Shown in pieces: positions 37,774 through 46,682 of a stretch of DNA of 64,000 bases (positions are counted from its first letter, which is position 1; the number at the start of each line of letters is the position of its first letter). The stretch comes from Bacteroidales bacterium. Lineage in GTDB: Bacteria; Bacteroidota; Bacteroidia; Bacteroidales; Marinilabiliaceae. The translations under genes and the position numbers were made by a program. Below the pieces are notes generated by a model, which did not search any database, was not told the origin of the DNA, and saw nothing but the letters and a program-made list of their open reading frames with translations. Location: positions 124,001 to 188,000 of the forward strand of contig QKJP01000048.1 of assembly GCA_003249255.1 (NCBI GenBank), written 5' to 3'.

Positions 37774-39498
37774 TTACTGTACAATTGATTTGAAAGTTGC
37801 ATCTTCCATAAATTTAGCAAACTCCATATCAGAAATAGCCATTGCTTTGTAGTTAGCATCTAACTCTACAGACTTACGTAAGCTTTCGAACATTAAATCA
37901 TCCTCACCAGAACGTCTTGCAGCAATTGCTTTTAAGTAGAATTTCAATGCATCTTCTTCAGGATTTGCATTTAAAGTAGATAATGCAGCATCATACTTCT
38001 CTGCTAATATTTTAGCTAAAGCAGCATTGTTAGTAGTGCTGTTTCCATAATAACGCATTGCCGCATCATAATCAGCTTTCTTTAGAGAAACAAAACCTAA
38101 GTTATTGTCAAGCTCAACACCTGCACCAGCAGCAGCACCAAAATACTCTTCTGCTTTCTCCATATCACCTTCACGTAAAGCGATAACACCTAAGTTATTA
38201 TTTACTTGTGCATTTCCTTCTTTTAATCCGTTTGCCTTTTCAAATTGAGCTTTAGCACCAGCCAAGTCACCTTTTGCATATAAAGCAACACCTACATTGT
38301 TAGCAGCTCTCCAGCTTTCAGGGAATTGAGCCTCTGCAGCTTTATAGAATGTTAATTGCTCATCAACATTATCAGTTAAAGTTGCACTGTAAAGAATTTC
38401 TTCCATGTTTAAGTCTGCAGGATTAGACTTAGCTAACTCAAGAATTTCTTCGTCAGTTTTACCAACTACGTCAACGTTAACTTTCATTTTAGAACGACGT
38501 AACTGAGGTAAAATTTCTTCAGCAAGAGTTTTATAAGTTTCAGCTAACTTCTTGATCTCAGTCTCACGTACTTCAGGATCTGAATGCATAGAAAGCACCT
38601 GAAGAATTAATTCTTTATCCTGAATAGAAGATTTTTCCATTAAAGCTTTAAAACCTTCCCAGTCTTCTGGTGTGTTTTTTAAGTTAAAGAATCCTTCAGC
38701 ATCTAAACCTTTTACTTTAGATTTCTTTAATTCACGAGATAAGTAGTCTTTAGCAACACTTTCACGTTTTGAAGCTAAACCGGTGTTTAAATCTGTTGGT
38801 CCATCAGGAGAAGCATAAGCAGAAATTTCTACGCCTTTAAACTCCTTGTTATCTGCAGCTTGAGCATCACGAATAAATGCTTTTAAAATAGCTACTTCCT
38901 CTTTATTCAATTCTGTCCCACGCAAGTTTGCTTGTTGAATTAAAAAGAAAACATCAGCCATTTTTTGTTCTGATACAACACGCTGGAATTGATCAACACC
39001 TAAAGCAACCATTAATCCATCTTCAGTTGCTAATTCAGATGTAGATAATACACCATCAGCGATTTTGTAATCATCAAATTCTGCGGTACTTGAACCTTTA
39101 GTTGCTTTTACTCGAACAACTAAGTCAGATACGCGCATATTTTTGTTGTAAGGCACTGAATTGGTGTAAGTAAATGATCCACCATTGGTGTAAGAAATTA
39201 CTTTGTCATTTCCTTCTACACCTTCACCTTGTAATACGTATGGAGGGAATGCTGTTTCACCGCCTTCATAAACCAATACAGGAGTTGCTTCTATAACAAC
39301 CTTTTTATCGAAATATTTTTCAGGGATCTGAACTTTAATTTCCACGTCTACTTTGCCAGCGTGAGTTTCAAGAACTTCAGGTGTTACTACATACTTCACT
39401 CCTTCAGCAGATTTCTTCATCTTATCTAATCCGGCACAACTTGCCATTAGAGCAGCTAAAGCCAAAGATGCGAAAAGATTGATCCTTGTTTTTTTCAT
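37774..39498 (-). CDS. Large TPR lipoprotein
   Basis: 574 residues. Signal peptide with lipobox ending at Cys21 (ALMASC). Residues about 25-190 form a beta-rich domain (EVLETHAGKVDVEIKVQIPE). Residues about 205-330 hold an OmpA-like piece (GVEISAYASPDGPTDLNTGL, AKDYLSRELKK). From about 380 there are tetratricopeptide repeats (AANNVGVALYAKGDLAGAKA, VNNNLGVIALREGDMEKAEE). It is probably an outer-membrane lipoprotein facing the periplasm, perhaps tied to peptidoglycan. I do not know a specific role. It has a monocistronic look, with its own terminator. Confidence 0.8.
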   Translation of the reverse strand: MKKTRINLFASLALAALMASCAGLDKMKKSAEGVKYVVTPEVLETHAGKVDVEIKVQIPEKYFDKKVVIEATPVLVYEGGETAFPPYVLQGEGVEGNDKVISYTNGGSFTYTNSVPYNKNMRVSDLVVRVKATKGSSTAEFDDYKIADGVLSTSELATEDGLMVALGVDQFQRVVSEQKMADVFFLIQQANLRGTELNKEEVAILKAFIRDAQAADNKEFKGVEISAYASPDGPTDLNTGLASKRESVAKDYLSRELKKSKVKGLDAEGFFNLKNTPEDWEGFKALMEKSSIQDKELILQVLSMHSDPEVRETEIKKLAETYKTLAEEILPQLRRSKMKVNVDVVGKTDEEILELAKSNPADLNMEEILYSATLTDNVDEQLTFYKAAEAQFPESWRAANNVGVALYAKGDLAGAKAQFEKANGLKEGNAQVNNNLGVIALREGDMEKAEEYFGAAAGAGVELDNNLGFVSLKKADYDAAMRYYGNSTTNNAALAKILAEKYDAALSTLNANPEEDALKFYLKAIAARRSGEDDLMFESLRKSVELDANYKAMAISDMEFAKFMEDATFKSIVQ

Positions 39499-39734
39499 AA
39501 TGTTTACCCTATTATTTGTTATTGTTTTTAAATTCGTTTTTATCGCTCGATTACAAATTTAATAATGTTTTTAAAAAATAAAAGCGCGACTAATAATTAT
39601 TGCGCATATAAATATTATCGCTACGCGAGAGTAAATATAAACCATATTCCTACAATAATTCAAGTATTTACCCAAAACAATAATAATTATATCGATAATA
39701 TTTACTTAACAAAAGCTGATTGAAAGAGAAATCT

Positions 39735-40214
39735 TTAATAAATCCGACCTTGTTTCTGCATCTTCCATTCTTGATACTTACCTAATATCCACCCAAATAC
39801 AGATCCTAGCAACCAACCCAAACTAATTATCCCAAAATACTGTTGTTCCTCCACCCAAAACAATGAAATTAAACCCATTAGAAGTCCAAACAGCATTCCC
39901 ACAAGAAGATATTTGGTAAATTGCTTCCCTTTAGGATGTAAATCATGCCCTTTTTTTAAATGTTCTTGGGTGCTCTCCGCCCAATCTTCGAAATGTTTTA
40001 CATCGTCTTTATTATCTTCAAAAAGCAGTTTTACATTATAAGTATAGCTTTCTCCCTCATGTCTGAATTTGGCACATTCAATACACGAATTCTGGTTTTC
40101 ATACAATTTCACCAATACCCTTGGCAGCACTTCCAAACCATAATCTCTTACTTTAAAGCGAGATACATCTTTTAATTGGGCGTTTAAAACATCTATTATT
40201 TCTTGCTGAGTCAT
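39735..40214 (-). CDS. Small membrane protein with soluble N-terminal domain
   Basis: 159 residues from the ATG at 40214. A soluble part (about 1-100, with TQQEIIDVLNAQLKD and a CIEC pair in QNSCIECAKFRHEG) is followed by two membrane helices (about 101-119 and 127-145) and a basic tail. An upstream ATG at 40235 lies inside the pnp terminator and is rejected. I do not recognise the family. It may be expressed by read-through from pnp. Confidence 0.7.
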   Translation of the reverse strand: MTQQEIIDVLNAQLKDVSRFKVRDYGLEVLPRVLVKLYENQNSCIECAKFRHEGESYTYNVKLLFEDNKDDVKHFEDWAESTQEHLKKGHDLHPKGKQFTKYLLVGMLFGLLMGLISLFWVEEQQYFGIISLGWLLGSVFGWILGKYQEWKMQKQGRIY

Positions 40215-40226
40215 AGTACAAAAACA

Positions 40227-40254
40227 AAAGGTCACCGAAACGCCGATGACCTTT
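40227..40254 (-). terminator. Terminator of pnp
   Basis: The minus-strand RNA forms AAAGGTCA/TGACCTTT with inner CG/CG pairs, followed by TTTTGTTTTTG. It lies 22 bases after the pnp stop. Confidence 0.8.
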
Positions 40255-40276
40255 AATTATTTAAATACATTAAATT

Positions 40277-42418
40277 CTATTGTTCTTTTTTATCCTTTTT
40301 AGGAGGACGCGGTAATAAAACTTTTCTGGAAAGCTTTAATTTACCGGAACGTTGATCAACTTCAATCAACTTAACTTCTACTTCTTCTCCCTCTTTAAGA
40401 GCATCTTCAACTTTCTCAAGTCGCGCCCACTCTATTTCTGAGATATGTAGTAATCCATCTTTTCCCGGTAAAATCTCTACAAAAGCACCAAATGGAACAA
40501 TTGATTTTACTTTACCTTTATACACTTCACCAACTTCAGGCACTGCAACAATGGCTTTAACTTTACCCATTGCAGCATCAATGTCATCTTTGTTAGAAGC
40601 TGATATCGATACAACACCTACATTACCATCTTCTTCGATGGTGATTACAGTATTGGTAGTGGCTTGAATCTCCTGAATAATTTTTCCACCAGGACCGATT
40701 ACTGAACCAATCATGTCCTTAGGAATTCGAATCACCTCAATACGAGGAGCATGAGGCTTAAGATCTGCACGCGGCTCAGAAATTGTTTCATCCAATTTAT
40801 TCAGGATATGTAAACGCCCTTCTTTAGCTTGATTTAATGCTTGTTCAAGTACTTCATACGACAAACCGTCTACCTTAATATCCATTTGAGTTGCTGTAAT
40901 ACCATCACGGGTACCAGTAACCTTGAAATCCATATCTCCTAAGTGGTCTTCATCACCTAAAATATCAGACAACACGGCAAATTTACCATCCTTATCGGTG
41001 ATTAATCCCATTGCAATACCTGATACAGGTTTCTTAATAGGCACACCAGCATCCATTAAAGATAAAGTACCAGCACAAACAGTTGCCATTGAAGAAGATC
41101 CATTAGACTCAAGAATATCCGAAACAACACGTACAGTGTATTGGTAATCATCAGGAATCATGCGTTTAAGAGCGCGATAAGCAAGGTTACCATGACCAAT
41201 TTCACGACGGCTAATACCACGTGCCGGACGAGCATCTCCTGTAGAGAATGGAGGGAAGTTATAATGTAATAAGAAACGATCGTAAGATTTTTTCATTACG
41301 TCATCGTTTAACTTCTCATCTAACTTAGTACCTAAAGTAACAGTTGTTAACGATTGAGTTTCACCACGTGTAAACACGGCAGAACCATGAGGTCCAGGCA
41401 AGTAATCTACCTCACTCCAGATAGGACGAATCTCATTTGTCTTACGTCCATCTAAACGTACTTTCTCATCCAATATCACACGGCGTACAGCTTCTTTCTC
41501 TACATCGTGGTAATATCTTTTGATTAATGAAATTGGCGCTTCCACCTCTCCTCCTTCCGGATAGTACTCTGCAATATACTCATCGCAGATGGCACCAAAG
41601 TTATCTGAACGCTCATGCTTATTTGGATTTGCCGACTTAGCCACTTCATAAACTTTGTCGTAAGTAGCTTTCCAAACATGCTCTTTTAAGTCTTCATCAT
41701 TAACTTCGTGACAGTACTCACGCTTTACAGTCTTACCAAGCTCTTCCATCAATTCGATCTGAGCCTGACATTGAACTCTAATAGCGTCATGAGCAACTTT
41801 CATTGCTTCTAAAAGATCAGCCTCTGAAACCTCAGACATCTCGCCTTCTACCATCATAATATTTTCCATGGTAGCAGCCACGATAACATCCATATCAGCA
41901 GCTTCTAATTCTGAAGCAGTAGGATTAACCTTTAATTCACCATCAATGCGTGCCACACGTACTTCTGAAATTGGGCCGTTAAATGGAATATCCGAAACTG
42001 CTAAACAGGCAGATGCTGCTAAACCAGCTAAAGCATCCGGCAAAATTTCAGTATCTGCAGAAATTAAATTTACAGTTACAAAGGTATCCGCATGGTAATC
42101 ATCCGGAAACAAAGGACGAAGCGCTCTATCAATTAATCGAGACACTAATATTTCGTAATCTGATGGACGCGCTTCACGTTTTTGGAAACCTCCAGGAAAA
42201 CGTCCAATAGCAGCATATTTTTCTTTGTATTCTACGGTTAATGGCATAAAGTCCACATCATCTTTTGCATCTTTTGCCGAAACAACAGTTGCTAAAAGAT
42301 ATGTACCTCCCATTTTTACAACCACCGATCCATCAGCTTGCTTGGCTAATTTACCGGTTTCGATGGTGATGGATCTGCCATCACCTAAGTCAATAACTTT
42401 TTCGATTGGTTTAATCAT
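40277..42418 (-). CDS. pnp: Polyribonucleotide nucleotidyltransferase (PNPase)
   Basis: 713 residues. Two RNase PH domains (first about 1-230, second about 320-550, with [16 protein letters not shown] and [10 protein letters not shown]), a KH domain ([15 protein letters not shown]) and an S1 domain ([31 protein letters not shown]). It degrades RNA 3' to 5' with phosphate and is part of mRNA turnover. It follows rpsO in the same direction, a common pair in bacteria, although rpsO has its own terminator. A -7 element TATCTTTG is at 42466-42459. Confidence 0.97.
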   Translation of the reverse strand: MIKPIEKVIDLGDGRSITIETGKLAKQADGSVVVKMGGTYLLATVVSAKDAKDDVDFMPLTVEYKEKYAAIGRFPGGFQKREARPSDYEILVSRLIDRALRPLFPDDYHADTFVTVNLISADTEILPDALAGLAASACLAVSDIPFNGPISEVRVARIDGELKVNPTASELEAADMDVIVAATMENIMMVEGEMSEVSEADLLEAMKVAHDAIRVQCQAQIELMEELGKTVKREYCHEVNDEDLKEHVWKATYDKVYEVAKSANPNKHERSDNFGAICDEYIAEYYPEGGEVEAPISLIKRYYHDVEKEAVRRVILDEKVRLDGRKTNEIRPIWSEVDYLPGPHGSAVFTRGETQSLTTVTLGTKLDEKLNDDVMKKSYDRFLLHYNFPPFSTGDARPARGISRREIGHGNLAYRALKRMIPDDYQYTVRVVSDILESNGSSSMATVCAGTLSLMDAGVPIKKPVSGIAMGLITDKDGKFAVLSDILGDEDHLGDMDFKVTGTRDGITATQMDIKVDGLSYEVLEQALNQAKEGRLHILNKLDETISEPRADLKPHAPRIEVIRIPKDMIGSVIGPGGKIIQEIQATTNTVITIEEDGNVGVVSISASNKDDIDAAMGKVKAIVAVPEVGEVYKGKVKSIVPFGAFVEILPGKDGLLHISEIEWARLEKVEDALKEGEEVEVKLIEVDQRSGKLKLSRKVLLPRPPKKDKKEQ

Positions 42419-42818
42419 GACAATTTACTTATTCTTTTTTCTCTCTAATTTTCGTAGCCAAAGATATGGAATATCATGAGATTAAAAGGAAAAAAGACTT
42501 GTTTTTTATTTTTTAGACAATTAGATCATGGTAATAGATGCGCTGATCGTGCTCATGAATTCATGTGAAAATTAATTTCTAATCATTCAACAATTTAACA
42601 ATGACCAAAAGCACAAATTCTTACAAACGTTCTTTTAGATGCAGAACATTTAACAATAGACTGATTACAAGACACTCAAATACGACCAACGGTTGACCTC
42701 AAAACCTTTGCTTATTATAGAGTACTTTTTTCAAAACACAAACAACCAGAGATTCTTATATAAAACAAAACAGGCAATCCTCTGAGAGAATTGCCTGTTA
42801 AATGCTTTTACGTATTGC
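42419..42818. other. Spacer between rpsO and pnp with pnp promoter
   Basis: This 400-bp stretch has the pnp -7 element TATCTTTG (42466-42459, minus strand) and the rpsO terminator (42771-42801). The rest is AT-rich. A 31-codon frame from 42601 on the plus strand has no sign of being a gene. PNPase often regulates its own mRNA leader in other bacteria; I see no strong stem here. Confidence 0.45.
42771..42801 (-). terminator. Terminator of rpsO
   Basis: AACAGGCAAT (42771-42780) pairs with ATTGCCTGTT (42792-42801), followed on the minus strand by TTGTTTTATA. It lies 17 bases after the rpsO stop. Confidence 0.85.
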
Positions 42819-43091
42819 TTACTTACGAATTCCTAATTCAGCAATAATTGTACGATATCTATTGATATCTTTTTTCTTTAAGTAGTCAAGTAAACGACGA
42901 CGTTTACCTACTAACTTTACTAAAGCATGCTCTGTACTATAATCTTTACGATTTGACTTTAAGTGCTCAGTCAAATGCGAAATACGGTATGTAAATAATG
43001 CTATCTGGCATTCTGAAGTACCAGTATCAGAATTCGACTTCCCGTACTTTGCGAAGATTTCCTGCTTCTTTTCAGCTGTTAAATAATTCAT
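42819..43091 (-). CDS. rpsO: 30S ribosomal protein S15
   Basis: 90 residues, the usual length. The family pattern is clear: SNSDTGTSECQIALFTYRI, LTEHLKSNRKDYSTEHALVK, and KRRRLLDYLKKKDINRYRTI. S15 binds the central domain of 16S rRNA. Has its own promoter (43120-43150) and terminator. Confidence 0.98.
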   Translation of the reverse strand: MNYLTAEKKQEIFAKYGKSNSDTGTSECQIALFTYRISHLTEHLKSNRKDYSTEHALVKLVGKRRRLLDYLKKKDINRYRTIIAELGIRK

Positions 43092-43119
43092 AACAAATAT
43101 GTATATATAAAATTCGCTG

Positions 43120-43150
43120 CAAAGATAGAGATTATTTTACAAGTTTCAAA
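43120..43150 (-). promoter_or_regulatory. rpsO promoter
   Basis: TATCTTTG (43127-43120) with TTTG (43150-43147) exactly 19 nt upstream. The leader to the S15 ATG is about 20 nt, too short for the autoregulatory fold known in E. coli. Confidence 0.8.
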
Positions 43151-43211
43151 TGATTGATTTTAAAAATAGTTCGAAGTACAAAGTGTGCAGTTCGGAATAA
43201 AAAGAATTAAA

Positions 43212-43240
43212 AAAGGCAAGATCATATTGAGCTTGCCTTT
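43212..43240 (-). terminator. Terminator of the LPP20-like gene
   Basis: AAAGGCAAG (43212-43220) pairs with CTTGCCTTT (43232-43240), followed in the minus direction by TTTTTAATTC. It is 23 bases past the stop. Confidence 0.8.
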
Positions 43241-43263
43241 CCTATTTCATCTTAAGGGTTAAA

Positions 43264-43860
43264 TTACATTCCTCTTTCTTCGGCCATTTTCTCCATTTCA
43301 TCATTGAAGATTTGCTCGAATTTCATTTTATCGTAATCAACCTGAAGTTTTGCCTGATTAGAAAGCTTGGTATTGATGCCATTTAACACATCTTCCTTGT
43401 CAACTTCAATTGCAACGAAACCACGGTATTTACCATTATCCAACACACTTGCTTTCTCACAAGTCACAACTAAATTAGTAATGGTCTCATCCGCAACTTC
43501 ACGTGTTAAATTTTCGAATTTAGCTTCAAACTCTGATGCTTCTCCAAATTCGCGCTCGTTCACATAACGATCTGTTACTGTTTTTGTATTTGAGTTAATT
43601 AACGTAACAATACGTTGCTTTGCGTTTAACAAAGCTTTCTCTTTAGCTAGTGCTAAATCTGAACTTGTTGCCATCCCGGTAGCACGGAAGAATTTTTTAT
43701 TCGATCGCCCTTCTTCTTCACATGGTAGTGCGTCTAAAATCTTCCCTACTTCACTTTTACTGGTTTTCTTTGTTGCTTTCTCTTTTGACTTACAGCTTGA
43801 CATTGAAGCCACTAAAGACAAAAACATTAATCCTATTCCTAATAGTTTTTTTACATTCAT
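43264..43860 (-). CDS. LPP20-like lipoprotein
   Basis: 198 residues. Signal peptide with lipobox ending at Cys23 (SMSSC), a Lys-rich linker, then a domain with FRATGMATSSDLALAKEKAL and LNAKQRIVTLINSNTKTV that resembles the LPP20/LPP20-like lipoproteins. The C-terminal tail is helical and charged. Membrane location is likely; the role is unknown. Single gene. Confidence 0.75.
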   Translation of the reverse strand: MNVKKLLGIGLMFLSLVASMSSCKSKEKATKKTSKSEVGKILDALPCEEEGRSNKKFFRATGMATSSDLALAKEKALLNAKQRIVTLINSNTKTVTDRYVNEREFGEASEFEAKFENLTREVADETITNLVVTCEKASVLDNGKYRGFVAIEVDKEDVLNGINTKLSNQAKLQVDYDKMKFEQIFNDEMEKMAEERGM

Positions 43861-44039
43861 AATATTTCCTTTTGGGTTAATTTAATTTTTAACACTCGGT
43901 TAGCTAACAAAAAGCGAACCATAAATTAAAAGTAGCAATAAAAACTTTAAATAAAACATCTCATAGAAAGATCATTTGACCATTTACAACATACATTTGC
44001 CTGATTTACATATCATTTAAAAATCAGATATAACAATCA

Positions 44040-45098
44040 TTACGCCTTACTGATAATACTTTCAGGCTGTGACTCTTCGGCTAAGATATTTTTAAATTTG
44101 GTGACTTGCCCCGGTGTTCCTAAAACAAAAAGTTTATCCGCCTGAGTAATTTCAATATCAGGAGAAGGATTAAAAATATAAGCACCTTCTCCAGTTTTTA
44201 TCCCGACTAAATTAGCTCCGGATCGCTCTCTCAATTTGAGTTCACGAATGGTTTTTTTGTAATTACACATGGCCATTTGCTGACAGCTTATTTCCGTTAA
44301 TTGCACATCGCGAGACCGTTGCAACAGAATATATTCAATAAACTCAACAACATCAGGCTGCGTAACCAGCTTAGCCATACGCTGTCCTCCAATTCGATCG
44401 GGCATAATAATATTGGTAGCACCTGCCCTTTTTAGTTTGCTATCGGAACGAAAATCACTTGCCCGGCTAATAATTTTTAAGGACGGGTTCATTTCACTTG
44501 CTGTTAATACCACAAACATATTATCAGCATCATTTGGCAAAGCTGTGATTAAAGCTTTGGCTTTACGGATTTGGGCAATTTCAAGAACCTCTTCAGAACT
44601 GGCATCACCTTGAACATACAATAAGTCTGGGCTTTCCAGTATCCTTTCAACAACATTATCACGCTTTTCTACAATCACAAATTGCTCTCCATGTTCAGCC
44701 AGCTCAACACAAGCCTGATACCCATTTCGACCATAACCACATACAATGATATGGTCTTCAAGTTTTACAATCTTCTTTCTCAATTGATATTCTTTATATG
44801 ATTGATGAAGTACTCCTTCGAAAACAAGTTTTGTAATTGAAGTTAATAGATAACCAAAATTACCTAAACTAAATATAATAAGGACAACGGTAAATATTTT
44901 TCCGGCACCAGATAAGGGCTCTACTTCACTAAAGCCAACCGTTGCCATAGTAATTACGGTCATATAGATTGCATTAAGCAAACCATAACCTTCAATAAAC
45001 ACATACCCCAATGCGCCTAAGGCTATTGTAAAAAACAACAATCCAAATGCAATCAACAAGGTTCGTAAGGTCTCGTGATATAATGATCGATCTTTCAC
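44040..45098 (-). CDS. Two-helix K+ channel with RCK (TrkA-N) domain
   Basis: 352 residues. Two membrane helices (about 14-36 and 66-90) around a pore loop with TVGF (53-56) in VITMATVGFSEVEP. Then a RCK domain with VCGYGRNGYQA (119-129) for nucleotide binding, acidic IVEKRD at the end of the second strand, and a TrkA-C-like end (GTPGQVTKF). It resembles MthK/YugO channels, gated by ions or nucleotides. The filter TVGFSEV differs from the canonical TVGYGD, so selectivity may differ. Its start overlaps the end of the DUF2851 gene by 4 bases (ATGA). Confidence 0.88.
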   Translation of the reverse strand: MKDRSLYHETLRTLLIAFGLLFFTIALGALGYVFIEGYGLLNAIYMTVITMATVGFSEVEPLSGAGKIFTVVLIIFSLGNFGYLLTSITKLVFEGVLHQSYKEYQLRKKIVKLEDHIIVCGYGRNGYQACVELAEHGEQFVIVEKRDNVVERILESPDLLYVQGDASSEEVLEIAQIRKAKALITALPNDADNMFVVLTASEMNPSLKIISRASDFRSDSKLKRAGATNIIMPDRIGGQRMAKLVTQPDVVEFIEYILLQRSRDVQLTEISCQQMAMCNYKKTIRELKLRERSGANLVGIKTGEGAYIFNPSPDIEITQADKLFVLGTPGQVTKFKNILAEESQPESIISKA

Positions 45099-46369
45099 GT
45101 ACTGCTCAAAACTTTATGTCCAATATGGCAATTTAAACATTTTTTATGATCACAATAATTGTTTTTTAAAAAAATCAAAGCCTGAGATTCTCCTCCACTC
45201 CGACATCTTACACCTAAACTTTTCCATTTGGTGATAAGATTATTTTGCTCGGAGGGCATCTCGTACAACATTTCTAATACTCTTTCTTTTCCTTCAAAAT
45301 CATTGCGCTTGTCAAAGAAAACAAAAAGATATGGAATGATGGTATTCATCACTAATAATTCGCGTGATCGTTTACCTAATTCCTTATGAGATTCTTTCTT
45401 ACTGCAAACACCAAGCTTATAATGATTCTTCCAATAATCGGAAAGTGATACAGTAAATAAATCACTCATTTTCACATAAGACATTTCATCCAAAAAAACA
45501 TCAAAAACACCTTTGGTCTGAAAAATAACGGATGCCAATTGAGCCATGCGAATTGTGGGAAAATTAATGGGGCGCAGACGTAAGTACTTCCACAAATAGC
45601 CATCGATCGCACGCAGCTTATATTTTGCGGATAAAAACTGATATTCTTTCCATAGAAGTTGCGAATATCCATCATTTAATTCATCGATCTGCAACAAGCC
45701 CGCTTGACCAAACAGTAGTGCCTCGAGCTGCAATAAATCTGAGGAATGTTTCAACAATACTTTTAGTGGCGTTTGTTTGGCCATCATTTCAAATGGCTGA
45801 CTATTTACACCAAATCCAAAACTACGTGCCAATAAGATAAAAAACACCTGATCCCAATCTCTATTGCAGTGAATGAGTAAATCATCAATTAATTCTTGCT
45901 TCTCCTGAAAACGCTCAATCAATAAGCGATCTAACCATTGCATGATCACAAAAGAATCAACTTTTTTAATGTGTTCTTCACAGGCTATCCAATCTTTTTG
46001 TGAGTACAGACCTTCATACTTCTCAATCATTTGCTTGCTACTCTTCAATTCCCAGGTTGGAACTAAGCGCCGATCTGCTGTAAAAATTCCTTGGCCTGCT
46101 TTCTTGACAACATGTAATATCACATTATTATAAGCCGGATCTTGATGATGCTTATGTCGGTTCCAATCTTCTTCCTCCAAATGAATCTCAACATTTCCGG
46201 CTAACAAGGTCTCACCAAATTTTATTTTTGCATTAAAGAAGTCAGGACCGGCATTATTATTAGGAACGCCGGGATCTATTATTTCAAATGATTCATTGCT
46301 TGTAGTTAAAAGGTCATTGGGTAAAAACAAACGATGTTGCCACATGTAGTGAAGTAGTTCTTCATTCAT
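45095..46369 (-). CDS. DUF2851 family protein
   Basis: 424 residues, matching DUF2851 along its length: MWQHRLFLPNDLLTTSNE, GPDFFNAKIKFG, GNVEIHLEEEDWNRHKH and a YNNVILHVV core. The tail has cysteines in YCDHKKCLNCHIGH, a possible zinc site. The GPDFFNA and VEIH residues look like a nuclease-style acidic centre, but I do not claim activity. It is the first gene of a two-gene operon with the K+ channel. Confidence 0.85.
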   Translation of the reverse strand: MNEELLHYMWQHRLFLPNDLLTTSNESFEIIDPGVPNNNAGPDFFNAKIKFGETLLAGNVEIHLEEEDWNRHKHHQDPAYNNVILHVVKKAGQGIFTADRRLVPTWELKSSKQMIEKYEGLYSQKDWIACEEHIKKVDSFVIMQWLDRLLIERFQEKQELIDDLLIHCNRDWDQVFFILLARSFGFGVNSQPFEMMAKQTPLKVLLKHSSDLLQLEALLFGQAGLLQIDELNDGYSQLLWKEYQFLSAKYKLRAIDGYLWKYLRLRPINFPTIRMAQLASVIFQTKGVFDVFLDEMSYVKMSDLFTVSLSDYWKNHYKLGVCSKKESHKELGKRSRELLVMNTIIPYLFVFFDKRNDFEGKERVLEMLYEMPSEQNNLITKWKSLGVRCRSGGESQALIFLKNNYCDHKKCLNCHIGHKVLSST

Positions 46370-46682
46370 AATGTATGGTTTAGGTTACAATAATTTAAAG
46401 CTTTATATAGAAAAGCTCAATATTAAGAGAAAAACACCTCCTCTTTTTTTTGCTTTTTTATTTTACATCGTGTACTTTCTCTTGGTAGAAAAACATATAT
46501 TTGCACGCTTTTTTGAAAATTCTAGATTAAAAGCTCGTAGCAAACTACATGTCAGATTGTTACAGAGTTGCCGAAGACATCTTTTTTATCGTCCCACAGC
46601 ACTCATTACTTATTTTAGCTATTGGTTGAGACTATCAAATAAGGATTCAGCCCATTTTTAAACAATTAATTGGTAATTAAGA
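46370..46682 (+). promoter_or_regulatory. Promoter and long leader of the polyamine genes
   Basis: TATATTTG (46496-46503) gives a transcript that starts near 46510, so the leader to the first gene is about 170 nt, longer than for other genes here. Inside it is a 26-codon frame (46549-46629). No known riboswitch pattern is recognised. A larger 96-codon frame (46371-46661) begins before the promoter and is not believed. Confidence 0.45.
46549..46629 (+). CDS. Possible leader peptide of the polyamine operon
   Basis: ATG to TGA gives 26 codons, product beginning MSDCYRVAEDIFFIVPQHSL. It lies about 39 nt after the predicted transcript start and 53 nt before the dehydrogenase ATG. It has no strong ribosome site, but few genes here do. 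It may be a small translated regulator of the operon, or chance. Confidence 0.3.
   Translation: MSDCYRVAEDIFFIVPQHSLLILAIG

Noticed and set aside
42419-42818. 31-codon gene starting at 42601
   Set aside because: No promoter, no homology, and it ends in an ordinary AT-rich spacer.
46371-46661. 96-codon plus-strand frame ahead of the polyamine genes
   Set aside because: It begins before the promoter element at 46496-46503 and has low-complexity, Phe/Leu-rich content with no family likeness.
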